The notes under the pieces are model-generated. The model searched no databases and had not been told where the DNA came from. It saw nothing but the letters and a program-made list of their open reading frames with translations. Position numbers and translations under genes: made by a program. Positions 35,116 to 44,494 of a stretch of 64,000 nt of DNA are shown here, piece after piece (position 1 is the first letter of the stretch; each line of letters opens with the position of its first letter). Origin of the DNA: Verrucomicrobiota bacterium (GTDB taxonomy: Bacteria; Verrucomicrobiota; Verrucomicrobiia; Opitutales; Opitutaceae); assembly GCA_023391285.1 (NCBI GenBank), contig JAEWBF010000055.1, forward strand, positions 1 to 64,000, written 5' to 3'.

Positions 35116-36588
35116 TCAGCGCACCGGCAGCGGAAGGAAGTCCCAATCGAGCGTCATCTTCTCGGCGAGTGCTTTTTTGAGCTCCGTCTCCACTTCGGCG
35201 TAAGCAGGATCTCCCGCGAGATTGCTCAACTCTGCCGGATCTTGCTCGAGATCGTAGAGCTCAAACGTCGGCCGCGGCGTGAAATACAGTTTCACAAATA
35301 TCTCCTCGAGCGTCCCCGCCGCGTGCGCCGCCGTGATCTCTTTCCAACTCGGCTGCCCCACACTGTCGATCGGAGCCACCGGCGCATTGGGGGTGCAATT
35401 GTAGATCAACTTGTAACGTTCGGAACGGATCGCCCGGGATAGATCGAAGGTCGCCGCCGACGTATCCGGGCGCATCCCGCCATCGCCACCATGCGGTCCG
35501 CGTTGCGCAAAGATATACCGCCGCGTCTCCGCGGTTTTTCCGCGCAACACATTCAAAAAGCTCACGCCGCTCATTTCCTTCGGCGCCTTTACGCCCGCCG
35601 CGTCCAGCATGGTCGGCGCGATGTCCTCGCCCGAGATCAACGCCTTCGTGCTCGTGCCCGGCTCCACCACCCCCGGCCAGCGCACCAGCAAGGGCACCGC
35701 GATGCCCGGATCGTGCAGGGCTCCTTTGCCGCGCGGAAAAGCCATGCCGTTGTCCCCCATGAACACGACCAGGGTATTCTCGTCCAAGCCGCGCGCCCGC
35801 AGCACTTCGAGCACGTCCGCGATGTCCGCATCGAGATGCTCGATCTCCGCGATGTGCCGCGCGAGATCGCCGCGCACACCAGGCAAATCCGGAAGATACG
35901 CCGGCACGTCGAGTTTCGACGCATCCGGCAAACCTTGCGGCCCGTGCAGCGTCCACACGTGATGCGGGTCCGAAAAATTCAGCCAGAAAAACCACGGCTG
36001 GCCGTCCGGCACCTTCTCCAAAAACGAGTTTAGCTTCCCGCCGAAATCCTCCATCTCCCCCGGCTCCTGCGAGTAGTTGAATCTCCGCTCGAAACTCCGC
36101 AGGTCATGCTCGCTGATCATGCTCCAAATATTCGGCGAGCGTTCCGCGAACTTCTTCTCCGGCCCATCGAGATGATGATACCGCCCCGCGACGCCTGTGA
36201 AATAGCCCGCCTCGTGGCGCAACACATCCGGCAGCGTCACCACGTCCGGCGGCAGCGGAGCCGTAAACCTCACCATCCGCGCCGCCACGGGCGAGCGTCC
36301 GCTCATCAGCGATGCTCGCGAGGGCACGCACGACGGCGACGTCACAAACGCCCGATCCGCCCGCAGGCCTTGCGCCGCCAATCGATCGAGATTCGGCGTG
36401 CGCACATCTTTGTTACCATACGCGCCGAGATACGGATAGCTGTGGTCGTCGGAGAGCAGGAACAGGATGTTGGGCTTCTTCGGGGACGCATTCGCATCCG
36501 TTTTGCTTGCAGCCCGCGTCATCGGCAGCGAACAAAACGCCGCCAGCAAGCCGAGCACAGTCAGGGAGAGCCGAGTCTTTGGGGTCAT
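35116..36588 (-). CDS. Secreted sulfatase (formylglycine type)
   Basis: The product is 490 residues from the ATG at 36588, chosen for its signal peptide (LSLTVLGLLAAFCSLPMTRA). It carries KPNILFLLSDDHSYPYLGAY at the start (metal-binding Asp pair) and the sulfatase signature C87-V-P-S-R91 followed by ASLMSGR. Cys87 would be converted to formylglycine by a maturation enzyme that is not in this window. VVFMGDNGMAFPRGKGALHD near residues 270-290 provides further metal ligands. It should remove sulfate esters outside the cytoplasm. It lies 86 bases downstream of the GH36-like gene, on the same strand. Confidence 0.92.
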   Translation of the reverse strand: MTPKTRLSLTVLGLLAAFCSLPMTRAASKTDANASPKKPNILFLLSDDHSYPYLGAYGNKDVRTPNLDRLAAQGLRADRAFVTSPSCVPSRASLMSGRSPVAARMVRFTAPLPPDVVTLPDVLRHEAGYFTGVAGRYHHLDGPEKKFAERSPNIWSMISEHDLRSFERRFNYSQEPGEMEDFGGKLNSFLEKVPDGQPWFFWLNFSDPHHVWTLHGPQGLPDASKLDVPAYLPDLPGVRGDLARHIAEIEHLDADIADVLEVLRARGLDENTLVVFMGDNGMAFPRGKGALHDPGIAVPLLVRWPGVVEPGTSTKALISGEDIAPTMLDAAGVKAPKEMSGVSFLNVLRGKTAETRRYIFAQRGPHGGDGGMRPDTSAATFDLSRAIRSERYKLIYNCTPNAPVAPIDSVGQPSWKEITAAHAAGTLEEIFVKLYFTPRPTFELYDLEQDPAELSNLAGDPAYAEVETELKKALAEKMTLDWDFLPLPVR

Positions 36589-36674
36589 GTGCGGTTCGAG
36601 TGCCCCACCCAACGAGCACACGCTTATCAAGCAAGTGCCGCCTTATTCATCCCGGCTAACAACCGGGCCGCCCG

Positions 36675-38705
36675 CTACCAACGCACCCAAAGTATCCGCT
36701 CACCACCCGTCGGAATTCGACATGCTACCCGTCCTGTCGACGCGTCGAAATCGCACGTGACGTTCTGCCCATCACATTCCACCGCGCGCGGCCGTTTCCC
36801 CGCCCACCCTACGAACTCACCTCCGTCCCGCAGGCGCACGCAGCACGCCTCGACTCCTGTCCACGTGCACTCCACCACTGCGCCCGTGCTGTTGAACTTG
36901 TCCGCCAACCCCAACGCCGCGAAGCCGTGCTGTATCGGCGCGAACGATACCAATTCCCACTCCAACTCCGCCAAACGAAACGTCGCCGTCTCTTCGCGTC
37001 CACCCGTCCACACGAGACCGCTTCGATGCGCGAAGCCCGCGAACGTCTCGCCGGCGAGTCCTTCCACGTCCTTCGGTGCCACGCTATCCTCGATCGGTTC
37101 GCACGACGCCGCTGCCGCTTCTGGCCAATGCTGCACATTGAACAGTCCCACGATCCCTGCATCTCCGTTTCGGTTGAACACCTTGAACAACACCCGCTCG
37201 TTCCTCGGATCCGCAAACAGACTGTCGCGCGTGGGCCGACCCGGTTGATCCGCTCGCAACACCGTTCCGTCCGCCAGCACGAGTTTTCTCATCAGCGCGA
37301 AATCATGCGCGCCGGGTTTGTCCGACACATACACCGGCCCTCCCGACACCGCTCGCGCCGCCGCGTGAAACGCCCCCGCCGCATGCGCCGACTGAAACAT
37401 ATCCCAGTCCGGCAAAATGAACTCGCCGAACCACAGGCTCGTGTGGGCGTTGTTCAACACATGCTCGCCGTGCGTCTCCGGTCTCGCCGGATAAAAGTCG
37501 TCCGATGTCCGCAACACCGTCGACTCCGCCGCGAGATACGCCGCCTCCATCGTGCACGACATGCAGTTGATCAATCGTCCGCCGAAGTGACGCCCCACCG
37601 ACGCCTCGAGGGCTGTTCGATACGCCCGCGCCAACGCCACGCGTCCGCCCTGCCCCGCCGACACCGCTTCGAGCATCGCCTGATTGTCGACTTTCACGCC
37701 GTCCACGCCCTGCGCCGCGAGTGACCGATGATAATCGTTATAAAACGCCGCGATCTTCCGTGCCGAGGGCACACCCACCACCGCCCCCCACGGCCGCACA
37801 TTCCAACTCGGATCCATTCTCAACATCCCCGGCCCAAACGCACGCGCGACCGTCCGCGGTTCGTAGTCCGCCAATCGCTCTTCATCCAGTCCGCCCCAGT
37901 ATCCCATCAATGCGTGCCACACGAGGAATCGCTCGATGCGAAACTCCTGCTTCGCCATCTGAACGACCGACGCGAGATCGCCACCGAATCGTTCGTTCGG
38001 CGCCAAACTCACGAGTCGCTCCTCGCCGCTTTCCGCGGTTCTTACCGATTGCCAGCCGTCATCGAGAATCATCCAGCGCGGCTGCACGCCACCCGCTGCG
38101 AACGACTCCAGTCCCCGGCGGACCTTCTCCGCCGACACCTCGCGATAAAACGCGTCCCACGTGCACCAGCCGAAAAGATCGACGAAGTCCGGTTCCTTCT
38201 TCTCCTCGCGCAGACGTCCGCCACTCACCCGCCCCTTCACCGCCCGCGCTCCTCGCTTCACCAGTTCGAAAGGATCGTCCCCGAACCCAATCCAAAGCGC
38301 CACTCCTCCCGTGGTCATGATTTGCGGATCACCCGTTTCGGCACACGCGACGATCCCCTCCTCACTTCCGCGCAGCGAAAACCGCGTTCCACCGTCCAAC
38401 AGCGGGACGATCAGAACCAGCTTTCCGCCTTCCAATTCCATCAGCAGCCACTGCGTCTCCCACTCAATCTGCTCAATCTTCGTGCCGAACTGCGCCTTCA
38501 TCCAGAAGGGCCGGTGCCGAAAACCTCCTGTGAACCGCTTCAGTCCCTTCACACAGCCCACCCCGAACTCCTGATAGCACGCCGGACGATCGATCGACGC
38601 CCGCAGATACGCGCCGCCTTCCGCCTCCCCGTCCACGATCTTCCATGCCGGCGGCAACGTCTCGAACAACTCCACCGCATCGCTCCCGCACAATTCGGTT
38701 CTCAT
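36675..38705 (-). CDS. Raffinose-synthase/Sip1-like alpha-galactosidase (GH36 group)
   Basis: The product is 676 residues from the ATG at 38705, which overlaps the upstream sulfatase stop as ATGA and so fixes the start and implies translational coupling. Motifs are LFGWCTWDAFYREVS and PRWMILDDGWQSV (GH36 substrate-binding strands), then GVDGVKVDNQ with Asp340 as probable nucleophile, and VLRTSDDFYPARPETH as the likely acid/base region. Plant homologues are annotated raffinose synthase or seed-imbibition proteins, but bacterial relatives act as alpha-galactosidases. No signal peptide is present, so a cytoplasmic role next to an equally unsignalled sulfatase is inferred. Confidence 0.85.
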   Translation of the reverse strand: MRTELCGSDAVELFETLPPAWKIVDGEAEGGAYLRASIDRPACYQEFGVGCVKGLKRFTGGFRHRPFWMKAQFGTKIEQIEWETQWLLMELEGGKLVLIVPLLDGGTRFSLRGSEEGIVACAETGDPQIMTTGGVALWIGFGDDPFELVKRGARAVKGRVSGGRLREEKKEPDFVDLFGWCTWDAFYREVSAEKVRRGLESFAAGGVQPRWMILDDGWQSVRTAESGEERLVSLAPNERFGGDLASVVQMAKQEFRIERFLVWHALMGYWGGLDEERLADYEPRTVARAFGPGMLRMDPSWNVRPWGAVVGVPSARKIAAFYNDYHRSLAAQGVDGVKVDNQAMLEAVSAGQGGRVALARAYRTALEASVGRHFGGRLINCMSCTMEAAYLAAESTVLRTSDDFYPARPETHGEHVLNNAHTSLWFGEFILPDWDMFQSAHAAGAFHAAARAVSGGPVYVSDKPGAHDFALMRKLVLADGTVLRADQPGRPTRDSLFADPRNERVLFKVFNRNGDAGIVGLFNVQHWPEAAAASCEPIEDSVAPKDVEGLAGETFAGFAHRSGLVWTGGREETATFRLAELEWELVSFAPIQHGFAALGLADKFNSTGAVVECTWTGVEACCVRLRDGGEFVGWAGKRPRAVECDGQNVTCDFDASTGRVACRIPTGGERILWVRW

Positions 38706-40159
38706 ATCGATTTTTTCTCCGGAAATCCCCGCGGCAGCCGATCCGTCGGCGTCACATCCGAGGTTTGTTGCAGCCAATCCAGCATCCGACGCTCCAGTTG
38801 CGCGCGCACGGTCGCCAGCGCCGGATCCTGGTAACGGTTCACCAATTCCCGCGGGTCCGATCGCAAATCATACAGCTCCGATACGCCGAGCCGCCGATGA
38901 ATCAGTTTGTGCGTCGCCGATCGGACCATCGTCGCCCGGCACACGCTCGGCGGCTGATCCTGCTGCAGCTTTCCTTTCGCGTAGTAGATGTTCGTCGGAT
39001 CCTTGAAGATCGGATCCGAATCCACGCGCCCTTCGAAGTTCAACGGCTCATGCGGATCGTAACCGCCTTCCGCAAACGCGCACCGCTCCGGATCACCCGC
39101 GGCGCCGCGCAACTGCGGCCCCAGATCGCGTCCGAATTGTGGATACGCCGGCGGCTTTCCCGCGAGTCCCAGCAATGTCGCCGGCAAGTCCAGCAACTCC
39201 ACCGGCTCGCGCACCACATGGCCGCGCCCCCCGCCCGGCAGTCGCACGATGAACGGCACCCGCGTCATCGTGTCGTCGAGCGCATTCGGCCACTTTTCCA
39301 CCAATCCAAAATCTCCCGCCCAATCGCCGTGATCGCTGAAGAACACGATCGCCGTGTCGTCCGCGAGCCCCGCAGCTTCGACCGCATCGAGCAACCGTCC
39401 GAAGAGCGCATCCACCACGCCAATCATCCCGAGATACACCGCGTTGATCTTTCGCATCAACGCCGGCTCCGTCTCATCCAGTCGACGGCTCTGCCGAATC
39501 AGTCGGTGAAAATCCGGTTTGTTCGGCCGCTCCGCCGGTCGCAGCGGCGGCAACAGATTCGGATCGATTAAATCATGCCACGGCGCCGGCGCGTGATAGG
39601 GCGGATGCGGAAACGCGAGACTCAGCCACATCGCGAAGGGTTTCTTCGGCCGCGCCCGCAGATACTCGATCGCGCCGTCCACCGTGCGATAATCATTCAG
39701 TTCTTCGATGCGCCCCACCGCCGCTTCGTAGAGAAAACTCGCATAGCGCGGATCGTCCGTCGGAAACGGATTTCGCCCGCTCGCTTTCGCTGGCGGGAGT
39801 GAACTGCGATCGCCGACGCGATAATCGTCCACGCTTCCCGCAAACGCATCCGGCGAAAGCGTGTCGTTCTTCCCGCCCCAGATTACTTCGTAACCCGCAT
39901 CGCGAAATCCGCGCAGCAGATTCGGTTCATCGTCGCGCAAGGGATTCCACAGCGTGCGATGCCCGCGCACGTGTGGATACCATCCCGTCATGAACGAGCA
40001 CCGCGACGGCGTGCAAACCGGATGCTGCGCATGGCACTGATCGAACCGCACCCCTTGCGTCGCGAATCGATCGATGTTGTGCGTCGGCGCGAGTGGATGC
40101 CCATAGCAGCCGATCGATTCGGCCCGCATCTCGTCCGGGTTAAAGAGAATGAAATTCAT
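38702..40159 (-). CDS. Sulfatase without signal peptide
   Basis: The product is 485 residues. The mature-type fold starts at residue 1 (MNFILFNPDEMRAESIGCYG), leaving no room for a signal peptide. The signature is C49-T-P-S-R53 followed by CSFMTGW. The usual N-terminal DD metal pair appears as DE. IVFFSDHGDWAGDFGLVEK near residues 280-300 supplies further metal ligands. Its TGA stop overlaps the GH36-like ATG, and it begins four bases after the upstream esterase stop, so the three genes form a tightly packed operon. The substrate is probably a sulfated oligosaccharide desulfated inside the cell. Export by another route cannot be excluded. Confidence 0.9.
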   Translation of the reverse strand: MNFILFNPDEMRAESIGCYGHPLAPTHNIDRFATQGVRFDQCHAQHPVCTPSRCSFMTGWYPHVRGHRTLWNPLRDDEPNLLRGFRDAGYEVIWGGKNDTLSPDAFAGSVDDYRVGDRSSLPPAKASGRNPFPTDDPRYASFLYEAAVGRIEELNDYRTVDGAIEYLRARPKKPFAMWLSLAFPHPPYHAPAPWHDLIDPNLLPPLRPAERPNKPDFHRLIRQSRRLDETEPALMRKINAVYLGMIGVVDALFGRLLDAVEAAGLADDTAIVFFSDHGDWAGDFGLVEKWPNALDDTMTRVPFIVRLPGGGRGHVVREPVELLDLPATLLGLAGKPPAYPQFGRDLGPQLRGAAGDPERCAFAEGGYDPHEPLNFEGRVDSDPIFKDPTNIYYAKGKLQQDQPPSVCRATMVRSATHKLIHRRLGVSELYDLRSDPRELVNRYQDPALATVRAQLERRMLDWLQQTSDVTPTDRLPRGFPEKKSI

Positions 40160-40162
40160 CGC

Positions 40163-43100
40163 TTAAAATCCTTCGTTTCGCCGCAGCACGTCGCGCAACG
40201 TGATCTCCACCAGTTTGAAGTCTTGCGGCTGCAATCGCATCACCATCACGAGGCCCCGCATATCAAGCCCCACCAGTCCGACCCGATAACGCTTCTCGTC
40301 CTCGATCTCCTCCCGTTTCGGCAATGGCGAGATACGGACCCTCGATCCTTCGATTTTGCCGAGCGCGGTTTTCAATTCCGCGCCCGACAGCGTCATCGTT
40401 GCGAGCCGATGCCCAAACGAAAACGCCGCGAGATCGGCAACCCGCGTTTCTTCCGCGTGCTTCCAAGGCGCCCGTTCGCCCGACGCGTCTTCCTGCACCA
40501 CAAAATCGCAACCTAACGCTCGCCGCATCCGTCCGGCCGCGAACTCGTTCGCGTTACTTTCAATCGGTGGCGACTCCGCGTATCCACGTTCCCACTTCCA
40601 TCGGCTGTCCATCCGCCGCGCCGCCACCAGCCGTCCTTCACGATCCGCCACCGCAAAATCCGGCGCCGGCTCGCGGCTTGCATTCAGCGCCACCAGCACG
40701 CCGTTCGCGTCGTAAAGTGACGCGTCGCTCGCCGCGACCCAGTAAACGAGCCGTTGCGGATGCTCCGGGTTGAAATGCAGCAGCCCAAATCCGCGCCCAT
40801 CCCAACCCCATTTCTGCCCATCGCTCGCCCGTAACACCCCGACCTTGTCGTTCACTTCGACCGGCAATCGCCCCGCGATCCGCGCCGCCACGCTGTTCTC
40901 CGCCGCCGATCCCAGCAGGATCACATTCGCTTTCTCCAAGTCCTCGCCCGTCACCTCATCATCCGTCTTCACGGGCAATCCGCCAAACATCATCAGCGGT
41001 CCCGATTCCGAAGTTCCCGGCGCAAACCGCGACCGACGACTGAGCGCTTCGGCCATCGCCTTCAATCGCGCGGTCACTTCTGCCAAGCCCTGCGTCCCAT
41101 ACACGATCATCAACGGTTCGCCGTGATAAAGCGCCGTGGCTCCTCCCGGGAAATGCAGTCTGAAGCTCGCTTCGTCCGGCAGCTCCGTCACCACTCGCAC
41201 CGCTTCTTCATCATCAACCACGAACACGGTCTTCGGCAGCGGCGGCTCGAATCGCGCAATCGGTTTTGCATTCACCGCCACGACCATCGGCCAGTCTAAA
41301 TCCGCCGGCGATTGGTCCAACGCGATCTTTATCACCCGCGCATTTTCCATCTTCACGTGCAACGCATTGCCGGCGTCGAAACGCGCGTCGATGCGCGCCG
41401 GCTTCCCCGACGGCCCCCACTCTTCCACTCGCGCCCAATACGCGCCGCGCGCGAGTTCATCCGTCCCCGTGTAAATCACCCGCTGGACCGATTCCACCGC
41501 CCCCCTCCGCCGGCCTTCCCGCCACGCGCGCATCGCCGCCCGCCCTTCGCTCCAGCGTCCAAATTGATGCCCGAGTCCCGTCGTCTCCGCCAGAATCGCG
41601 GCTCCGCCCGCATCGTTTAACCCTTGCACACCCGCGCGCGCGCCCGACACCGGCACCACGTAATCGTCGTCGCTGTGCAGCGCATAAGTCGGGAGGTTCA
41701 GCATGTTCTCCGTCGGCAAATGCGCCGCCGAACCCGCCCACGGCACCGCCGTCGCCCACCGATCCGGGTGACGCGCCCCCAGCGTAAATGTCCCATAGCC
41801 GCCCATGCTGCCGCCGGTCAGGTGAATCTCATCCTCCGCGATTCGCCAGTGACGCCGCACGTAGTCGGTCGCTTCCAACACATCGACTTCCGACAGCTCG
41901 ATATAACCTCCCGTGCGCCCTCGTCCATTGACGAACAGTTCGAACACGGGTTCCCGCTGCGCTTCACCCCAACGCGATCCATGCGTTCCTCCCGCGCCGT
42001 GCATGTTCACCACGAGCGGCCATGCGCGCTCCGGCGTATAAGAATCCGGGATACGCAACGTAAACGGCTGTCCGCTTCCGTCCACCTCCGACCGATACGC
42101 CCACTCGATCGCTCCGCGCTGCTTCGTCCAAGCGTTCGCGTCCGCCTCGAGCGCCGTCCGCCAACGCGCGACGCGATATGCGTGCCGCGCAACTTCCCCT
42201 TCGTCGCGCAGTGCCGCCGTCAGCGCATTTTCGAGTTTCTCGGCCAAATACAAAAACCACCCCGCTGTCGCCCCCAACCGCGTATCCGTGGCCGCCGCAC
42301 GCGCCGCCTCCTTCTGCCGCGATGCGAATTCATCGACGTCCTCCACCGCCAGCATCGCCGTTTGACCGGCCATTGGTTTCTTCCCGTCACTCCGCGTGGA
42401 AATCTCGTAAGCGCCTTCGGCAAGTTCGACGCTCACCACCTCGCCGCCTTTCACCTCGCGATCCAACACCACTCGCTCGTCCGCGCCCATCACCACCAGC
42501 CGCTGCATCAACTCCGGGAAAAGCGTCTCGTCATGATTGAGCCCCGCCTCAATTCGCACCATCCACTTCACGCCATCTCGCTCGATCCCGACCACGCGAG
42601 GTTCCAACTGCAGCGTCGGCTCGAGCAGCGCGCGCGCTTTCGATCGCGGCAGCGCTTCCACCGCCGTTCCCCAACCTGGTCCATTCTGCTCGATTTTGAC
42701 CAGCAGCGCATTGCGGCCGCGGTTGAGCTTCGCCCGAAACGGTTCCTCGCCCAGCCGCACACCACGCCCAGCCGCGATCCATGCCGTGTGCACCAGCTCA
42801 CCATTCACCCAAACTTTTCCGCCGTCGTCCGAACCAAAGAAGAACGTGATCGTCTGCGGCTCGGGCGACTCGATCCACGCGAACAAATACGCCACCCGCC
42901 TTTCTCCGTCCCCAAACAGCTGCGTCAGGTCCACCACGCCATTCGTCTTCGCGCTCAACCGCTGAGCCGTCACCTCGTCTTCAACGGTCGTCTCCGTCGT
43001 AAAAATCGCCTTCTGCTCTCCGCCCAAACTCCTCAGAAAATCCCGCGCGAACCCCGCTCGCGTATACCCCTCTGGAGTCGGTGTCCGCAGCTTCTCGCTC

Positions 43101-43264
43101 GGAAAAGGTCCCACCACCAGCCACTCGCGGACAAATAGATCCTCCGCGCTCTGCTCGATCGAAAACACAGGCGCCTCCGCCGCCTGCACGACCCATGCCG
43201 CCACGAGCAACGCACTCGTCACGAAGCTCCGCCACCTTGGCCTGAACACACGGGGTAAGATCAT
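40163..43264 (-). CDS. Large secreted multidomain esterase/peptidase-like alpha/beta-hydrolase
   Basis: The product is 1033 residues from the ATG at 43264, chosen because a signal peptide follows (RSFVTSALLVAAWVVQAAEA); two ATGs lie further upstream in frame. After an N-terminal beta region with FFGSDDGGKVWVNGELVHTA (a PA14- or CBM-like sandwich, about 60-200), an alpha/beta-hydrolase domain shows VNMHGAGGTHGSRWG and HLTGGSMGGYGTF with Ser486 as nucleophile; HSDDDYVVPV and GLGHQF may supply the acid and base. The C-terminal 150 residues (RALGCDFVVQEDASG, later KRYRVGLVG) resemble the C-terminal domain of 5'-nucleotidases, without the metallophosphatase domain that normally precedes it. It is probably a carbohydrate esterase; the neighbours are a CE1-like esterase upstream and a sulfatase four bases downstream. 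Confidence 0.75.
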   Translation of the reverse strand: MILPRVFRPRWRSFVTSALLVAAWVVQAAEAPVFSIEQSAEDLFVREWLVVGPFPSEKLRTPTPEGYTRAGFARDFLRSLGGEQKAIFTTETTVEDEVTAQRLSAKTNGVVDLTQLFGDGERRVAYLFAWIESPEPQTITFFFGSDDGGKVWVNGELVHTAWIAAGRGVRLGEEPFRAKLNRGRNALLVKIEQNGPGWGTAVEALPRSKARALLEPTLQLEPRVVGIERDGVKWMVRIEAGLNHDETLFPELMQRLVVMGADERVVLDREVKGGEVVSVELAEGAYEISTRSDGKKPMAGQTAMLAVEDVDEFASRQKEAARAAATDTRLGATAGWFLYLAEKLENALTAALRDEGEVARHAYRVARWRTALEADANAWTKQRGAIEWAYRSEVDGSGQPFTLRIPDSYTPERAWPLVVNMHGAGGTHGSRWGEAQREPVFELFVNGRGRTGGYIELSEVDVLEATDYVRRHWRIAEDEIHLTGGSMGGYGTFTLGARHPDRWATAVPWAGSAAHLPTENMLNLPTYALHSDDDYVVPVSGARAGVQGLNDAGGAAILAETTGLGHQFGRWSEGRAAMRAWREGRRRGAVESVQRVIYTGTDELARGAYWARVEEWGPSGKPARIDARFDAGNALHVKMENARVIKIALDQSPADLDWPMVVAVNAKPIARFEPPLPKTVFVVDDEEAVRVVTELPDEASFRLHFPGGATALYHGEPLMIVYGTQGLAEVTARLKAMAEALSRRSRFAPGTSESGPLMMFGGLPVKTDDEVTGEDLEKANVILLGSAAENSVAARIAGRLPVEVNDKVGVLRASDGQKWGWDGRGFGLLHFNPEHPQRLVYWVAASDASLYDANGVLVALNASREPAPDFAVADREGRLVAARRMDSRWKWERGYAESPPIESNANEFAAGRMRRALGCDFVVQEDASGERAPWKHAEETRVADLAAFSFGHRLATMTLSGAELKTALGKIEGSRVRISPLPKREEIEDEKRYRVGLVGLDMRGLVMVMRLQPQDFKLVEITLRDVLRRNEGF

Positions 43265-43393
43265 CGCAGGGCGCGAAGCATCGCCCGCGACACCTTCTCT
43301 CTCAAACACCCGCAAGTTCATCGTGATGAACTTCAGCAAACCGCGTCCTCTTCCTCGGGCGGGCCGCTGCTACCCGTCACTCCGTTCTCACGC

Positions 43394-44272
43394 TCACTCC
43401 GTCGCCGGCTGATACTGCTTCGCGAGCCACCGTATGATCTCCTTCCCCGAAAGCTCCGTGAGCTTGCCCAGGTTGTGCCCCACGTCCGGGTGAACCGTGT
43501 AAACGTATTTGAATTTCAGCTCATCCAGGTGGGCGAGAAATCGGTGATGATTGTTCAACAACCGGTCCGCGCTGCCGCACACAAACTTCAGCGCGAGTTT
43601 ATCACGCAACTGATCCGCATGCTCCGTCGCCCACCGAAATGCCGTGTCGGCTTTCCCTTCGCTCGTCGCATCGAGATTCCAACCAAAGCCGCCCGCCATC
43701 GGCGCCGCCGCGCAAAACAGATCCGGATACTTCATCGCCAACCGCACGCTGCCGTCTCCACCCATCGAATACCCGGACGCCGCCCGCCCCTCGCGCGAGC
43801 CCAGTGTCCGATACTTCGCATCGATGTGCGGTATCAACTCCTTCACGATCCACGTCTCCGCCTTCACGTTCTGATCCGGCCAGTCCGCGTAGCGGCTCCG
43901 CGCACCCCCATTCGGGAAAACATAAATGACTTCGCCAATCGTCCCCGCCTCGATTTCCTCCGCGACGACCCGCGCGAAGCCCGAGTCCGATTTCTCCGTC
44001 CCCGTCGCCCCGTGCAAAAAGAACACGACCGGATACCGCCGCGTGGTCGCGGTCGCATAGCTTGGTGGCAGATAAATGTTGTAACCGACCGTGCGGTTCA
44101 TCGAAGCGCTGTGCACTTCGCCGTGAATCACTCCCGGCACGGGATCTGGCACATTCCACACCCAGTTTTCCGGATCGTGCGCTGGATTCTCAGAAGCGCG
44201 CTCGGCTGCACGCGCACTCAGCAGCAACAACGCACCGACGATACAAACACGGCTAAGCAACGACGTTTTCAT
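43394..44272 (-). CDS. Secreted CE1-like carbohydrate esterase
   Basis: The product is 292 residues from the ATG at 44272, selected for its signal peptide (MKTSLLSRVCIVGALLLLSA, cut near ARAAE). It has the esterase-D/feruloyl-esterase fold: VGYNIYLPPSYATATTRRYP, PVVFFLHGATG (oxyanion hole), SGYSMGGDGSVRLA with Ser169 as nucleophile, CGSADRLLNNH, and HPDVGHNLG with the catalytic His. The family removes feruloyl, acetyl or related esters from plant polysaccharides. It is the first gene of the minus-strand cluster, 129 bases upstream of the large esterase, and is divergent from a LacI-family regulator. Confidence 0.85.
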   Translation of the reverse strand: MKTSLLSRVCIVGALLLLSARAAERASENPAHDPENWVWNVPDPVPGVIHGEVHSASMNRTVGYNIYLPPSYATATTRRYPVVFFLHGATGTEKSDSGFARVVAEEIEAGTIGEVIYVFPNGGARSRYADWPDQNVKAETWIVKELIPHIDAKYRTLGSREGRAASGYSMGGDGSVRLAMKYPDLFCAAAPMAGGFGWNLDATSEGKADTAFRWATEHADQLRDKLALKFVCGSADRLLNNHHRFLAHLDELKFKYVYTVHPDVGHNLGKLTELSGKEIIRWLAKQYQPATE

Positions 44273-44494
44273 GGGGTGGCTGAGCTTCAACCGCTCTGCA
44301 AACTTCGCAACGCCACGCAGATTCATCTGGGTGAAACGCTGCCGAGCGTCCGCCGCATTCAACCGGAAGGATTTCGCTCCGTTGGCGATTCTCCTCCGCG
44401 CGGTTTTCTTTCACCGTCATGCGACGCTCCGCGAAACGCTCTCGGTCTTCGTCGCTTCACCTTACCCCCTAGAGCAAGGATCAATCCTCTCTCG
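44273..44494. promoter_or_regulatory. Divergent esterase / LacI promoter region
   Basis: This 222-base region separates the esterase-sulfatase cluster from the plus-strand LacI gene. A small palindrome, aggat-ca-atcct, lies at 44477-44488, six bases upstream of the LacI ATG, a position suited to autorepression. Nothing else definite is seen. Confidence 0.35.

Noticed and set aside
43475..44494. N-terminal extension of the third LacI regulator
   Set aside because: The helix-turn-helix begins at 44495; the extension is antisense to the CE1-like esterase.
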